Shown: in pieces, positions 61,949 to 64,000 of the stretch
Position numbering within the stretch: the first letter of the stretch is position 1
Layout: every line of letters begins with the position of its first letter
DNA from: Alphaproteobacteria bacterium
GTDB lineage: Bacteria; Pseudomonadota; Alphaproteobacteria; CAAGCB01; CAG-977
Direction of reading: 5' to 3'
Length of the DNA stretch: 64,000 nt
Assembly: GCA_900768875.1 (NCBI GenBank)
Contig: CAAGEP010000003.1
Location: 124,001 to 188,000, forward strand
Notes under the pieces: generated by a model
What the model was told of the DNA's origin: nothing
Seen by the model: only the letters and a program-made list of their open reading frames with translations
The model's database searches: none
Program-made: the position numbers and the translations under genes

Positions 61949-62275
61949 ATGGTTTGTATGTTGGAAAAAAATAAAAAGAACCCCATCTATGCGATGCGCG
62001 TTCAAAAAAAAATGACGCAGAAAGACGTCGCCGAAGCGATTGGAGCTTCGGTGCAACAGATTTCTAAACTTGAAAATGGGGAAAGAAAACTCGCCCCGGA
62101 ATGGTTAGAACGTTTGTCCAAAGCGTTGAACTGCTCCAAGGGGGAACTCTTGGGCGAAGCTCCGCTGTCCGACGACGCCCGCGCCGTGCTGGATATGTAT
62201 GAGCAACTGACCGACGACCAGAAAAACGTCATCAAATCGACCCTGTCCGCCTTTCTTTCCGCCGCTGGAAAGTAA
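61949..62275 (+). CDS. CI-like phage repressor (XRE family)
   Basis: A 108-residue protein. The helix-turn-helix is MTQKDVAEAIGASVQQISKLENGERK; the C-terminal half is a short dimerisation region (no LexA-type peptidase). The ATG at 61949 follows GACAGGAAAA. Opposite the cro-like gene across O1/O2. Without a self-cleaving domain, induction may depend on the BRO antirepressor. Confidence 0.8.
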   Translation: MVCMLEKNKKNPIYAMRVQKKMTQKDVAEAIGASVQQISKLENGERKLAPEWLERLSKALNCSKGELLGEAPLSDDARAVLDMYEQLTDDQKNVIKSTLSAFLSAAGK

Positions 62276-62315
62276 GAATTATATTCTTGACATTTACGAA
62301 TTAAATTCTTATTCT
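62274..62315 (+). promoter_or_regulatory. Promoter and operators of the RelE-type module
   Basis: TTGACA (62287-62292), 17 bases and TATTCT (62310-62315). Palindromes AAGAAT-TAT-ATTCTT (62274-62288) and GAATT-A-AATTC (62298-62308) cover the -35 and spacer, fitting autorepression by the antitoxin. Confidence 0.75.
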
Positions 62316-62335
62316 GAAATTAGAAAGGGCGGAAT

Positions 62336-62584
62336 ATGCAGATTCGTTACTCAAAACAGGCTGAAGGGTTTTTGACAAGGATTCCGTATAAACATTCAAA
62401 AAATGTCCGCGAGAAAATTCTTCAATACGCCCAAAATCCGGAAAGCCTTAAAAACATGGTGAAGAAACTGCAGAACAGCCCGTTCAGCCGCCTGCGTGTT
62501 GGTAATTACAGGGTGATTTTTGACGAAGACGGAAACGTCCTGTTGGTCGAACGCATCGAAACGCGCGGAAACGTTTATAAATAG
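62336..62584 (+). CDS. RelE/ParE-family toxin
   Basis: An 82-residue toxin of the RelE type. AEGFLTRIPYKHSKNVREKI is the opening helix pair; RLRVGNYRVIFD is the classic core strand segment. It is expected to cut ribosome-bound mRNA. Toxin gene first, antitoxin second (HigBA-like order), with 12 bases between. Confidence 0.85.
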   Translation: MQIRYSKQAEGFLTRIPYKHSKNVREKILQYAQNPESLKNMVKKLQNSPFSRLRVGNYRVIFDEDGNVLLVERIETRGNVYK

Positions 62585-62596
62585 GAGGGACAAGCC

Positions 62597-62962
62597 ATGA
62601 ACAGCATAGCAAAAATCAATATCAAAGGCGAAGATTTCGCCCTTATCCCGTGGGAAGATTACGAAGATTTGGCGGACATCGTCGCCTATAACGATTTTCA
62701 GCGTAAACTCGCTGCCGGCGAAGAAGAATTTTTCCCGTCCGAACTTCTTGATAAAATTTTAGACGATCGGGAAAATCCCGTCAAAGTGTACCGCGAATAC
62801 CGCGGCAAATCGATTGACGAAGCGTGCGCCGCCACGGGCATTTCCAAGGATTACTGGAAAAAACTGGAAAAAGGCATCGCCGTCGGATCCGTTGCGACCT
62901 TGAAAAAAATCGCGAAATTTTTAAACGTCACAATGGAAATGCTGACCCCCTGCGACGATTAA
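62597..62962 (+). CDS. HTH antitoxin partner
   Basis: A 121-residue protein. The N-terminus (FALIPWEDYEDLADI) looks like a Phd/YefM-like toxin-binding part; residues ~70-118 are an XRE helix-turn-helix (SIDEACAATGISKDYWKKLE). Site AGGAGG. It would neutralise the toxin and repress the promoter. Confidence 0.82.
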   Translation: MNSIAKINIKGEDFALIPWEDYEDLADIVAYNDFQRKLAAGEEEFFPSELLDKILDDRENPVKVYREYRGKSIDEACAATGISKDYWKKLEKGIAVGSVATLKKIAKFLNVTMEMLTPCDD

Positions 62963-62987
62963 CCCTGACCGCCCCCGTTCCTCTCTT

Positions 62988-63014
62988 CAATCCCCGCGGC
63001 GGCGGGGATTTTTC
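62988..63014 (+). terminator. Terminator of the toxin-antitoxin operon
   Basis: CCCCGC / GCGGGG hairpin then a T run. Confidence 0.75.
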
Positions 63015-63027
63015 TTGCTCTTTATAA

Positions 63028-63086
63028 AAAATCCCCGTTTTGTATATTTTTTGCCTTGACAATAAAATCCCCGTTTTGTATATTTT
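63028..63086 (+). repeat. Two direct repeats over the xis-int promoter
   Basis: AATCCCCGTTTTGTATATT and flanking bases (23 bp in all) occur at 63028-63050 and 63064-63086, 36 bases apart. The second covers the spacer and -10. Both contain AATCCCC, as in operator O2. Confidence 0.8.
63056..63084 (+). promoter_or_regulatory. Promoter of the xis-int genes
   Basis: TTGACA, a 17-base spacer and TATATT, 26 bases before the excisionase-like start. Confidence 0.8.
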
Positions 63087-63109
63087 AAGAAAAACAAAGG
63101 GAGGTCATC

Positions 63110-63376
63110 ATGCGCACCTGCATCACGACATCGGAAACGGCGGCGAAACTGGGCAAGACGGTAAATTGGCTTTACCGTCACCGCGGCGAACTGGTCGCGA
63201 AGTTTGGTTTTCCGCGTCCTTTGGCGGCGACGGGGTGCTACGACGAACTGGCTGTCGATTTGTGGATCGACCAGCAAAGCGGTTTGTCCGGTTCGGAACA
63301 GTCGGACAAACACGAACAAATCGCCGCAGACGACCGCATCCTTAAACGAATTGCCGCATTTTCCCGCGCAAATTAA
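63110..63376 (+). CDS. Excisionase-like DNA-binding protein
   Basis: An 88-residue protein whose first ~60 residues (TTSETAAKLGKTVNWLYRHRGELVAKFGFPRPL) have the pattern of an AlpA/Xis winged helix. Site AGGGAGG. Twelve bases before int on the same transcript. Confidence 0.7.
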   Translation: MRTCITTSETAAKLGKTVNWLYRHRGELVAKFGFPRPLAATGCYDELAVDLWIDQQSGLSGSEQSDKHEQIAADDRILKRIAAFSRAN

Positions 63377-63387
63377 GGAGAAACGAA

Positions 63388-64000
63388 ATGGCTATACGCT
63401 TTTTCATCACCAAACGCGACCGGAAAGGGGAACGCTACTACTGGCAGGTTCCCGCGTATTTAAAGGCTTTCGGCTGGAAAACCGAAGCCCTGCCGGCGGA
63501 CAAGGAATCCGCCATGGAACAGGCGATTCGCCTGAACGCCGAACTGGACGCGTGGAAAATCAGAAACCCCGACGTCAAACCGGCGCAGAACGTCCGTCCC
63601 GCTCCGGCGCGGCAGGGAACGATCGACGCGGTTATCGACGAATACCGCGCGTCCCGCAAATTCCGCGAGATTATCGCGCCGACGACGCGCGCGAACTACG
63701 AACTGCGGTTCAAATACATCGTCGAAGCGTTCGGCGGCGAACAAGTCAACCATATCCGCCCCGAACACGTCGCGGCGTTTTACGACGCCTTGCTGAACCG
63801 GTTCGGCGTCTTTACGGCGAACGAGATTTTGAAAGTCTTTTCGATTTTGATGTCGCAGGCGCGCGACGACGCGGCATTTTTGTTCAAAAAAGTGAACAAG
63901 GTCAAAGCCCCGTCCCGCACTTCCGTCTGGACGCCCGAAGCCGCCGAAGCTTTTCTGCGCGTCGCCGAAGCCGAACGTCCGTCAATGGCGCTTGCGTTCC
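63388..64000 (+). CDS. Phage tyrosine integrase (partial, cut by window end)
   Basis: First 204 residues of a site-specific recombinase. The N-terminus (YYWQVPAYLKAFGW) is the arm-binding region; from ~80 the core-binding SAM-like domain (TIDAVIDEYRASRKFREI, TRANYELRFKYIVEAFGG) follows; the catalytic domain is past the edge. Site AAGGAG. It reads toward the missing right attachment site. Confidence 0.85.
   Translation, partial: MAIRFFITKRDRKGERYYWQVPAYLKAFGWKTEALPADKESAMEQAIRLNAELDAWKIRNPDVKPAQNVRPAPARQGTIDAVIDEYRASRKFREIIAPTTRANYELRFKYIVEAFGGEQVNHIRPEHVAAFYDALLNRFGVFTANEILKVFSILMSQARDDAAFLFKKVNKVKAPSRTSVWTPEAAEAFLRVAEAERPSMALAF

Larger units (their letters stand above)
33010..64000. mobile_element. 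Podovirus-type prophage (left 31 kb, right end outside)
   Basis: Continuous phage gene content from the tRNA-Thr attachment fragment to an integrase that is cut by the window edge. Late genes on the minus strand include portal, scaffold, capsid, tail tubular proteins, ejection proteins and lysis genes. Early replication genes and an immunity region lie to the right. The capsid and portal set recalls Bordetella phage BPP-1; tail genes recall T7. No obvious inactivating change is seen in structural genes except one 11-G tract. Confidence 0.92.

Overview
The window comes from an alphaproteobacterium. The evidence is a FlbT flagellin regulator beside an alphaproteobacterial-type flagellin, a fused ATP-grasp/Alpha-E protein with its transglutaminase partner, and AcnB and GltA sequences of Gram-negative type. 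A gut or other host-associated origin is only a guess. Two halves are clear: about 33 kb of chromosome, then the left 31 kb of a prophage that runs off the right edge.

Chromosome (1-32.9 kb). In order: a large unrecognised protein with a small zinc-ribbon partner; a Ca2+-type P-type ATPase; a YjfB-like motility peptide; a threonine-synthase-like PLP enzyme; a flagellin-flbT operon; the ATP-grasp/Alpha-E and transglutaminase pair; a membrane protein overlapping a staphylococcal-nuclease-like protein; an envelope run of alpha-2-macroglobulin, PBP1C, TrhP and two lipoproteins; an overlapping acnB-icd-gltA operon (citrate to 2-oxoglutarate); a Fic protein with a MerR-like tail; a stand-alone terminase large subunit; rlmJ; and an HU gene.

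Prophage (about 33.01 kb to beyond 64 kb). The left boundary is the 3' half of a tRNA-Thr(GGT) gene lying directly against phage genes. A tyrosine recombinase at the right edge points outward, so the rebuilt tRNA should lie just past 64 kb. The structural genes, all on the minus strand, are of podovirus (T7/BPP-1-like) type: TerL, portal, Bbp19-like protein, scaffold, capsid, tail tubular A and B, ejection proteins, tail fibre, adhesin and assembly protein, then lysozyme, a holin-like protein and nested spanins. The early region holds a BRO antirepressor, a D5-like helicase, a Toprim primase, Cro/CI-like regulators with operators, a RelE-type toxin-antitoxin pair, a xis-like gene and int.

The most notable discovery is a set of three related loci (about 36.1, 54.0 and 55.8 kb). 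Each encodes a 23-25 residue hydrophobic peptide with a strong promoter and ribosome-binding site, next to a predicted 70-80 nt antisense RNA. Each RNA carries a second copy of that peptide's own translation-initiation sequence, so it can pair with the start site. Two loci have convergent promoters around a shared two-way terminator, which is the architecture of the enterococcal par (fst/RNAII) locus; the third is divergent. They look like undescribed type I toxin-antitoxin modules carried by the phage.

Other points of interest are an 11-G tract that breaks a small phage gene, a stand-alone NrdD-like glycyl-radical-loop peptide in the lysis region, GGGAC repeats around a GC-alternating tract beside the primase gene, and a stack of palindromes in the early control region.
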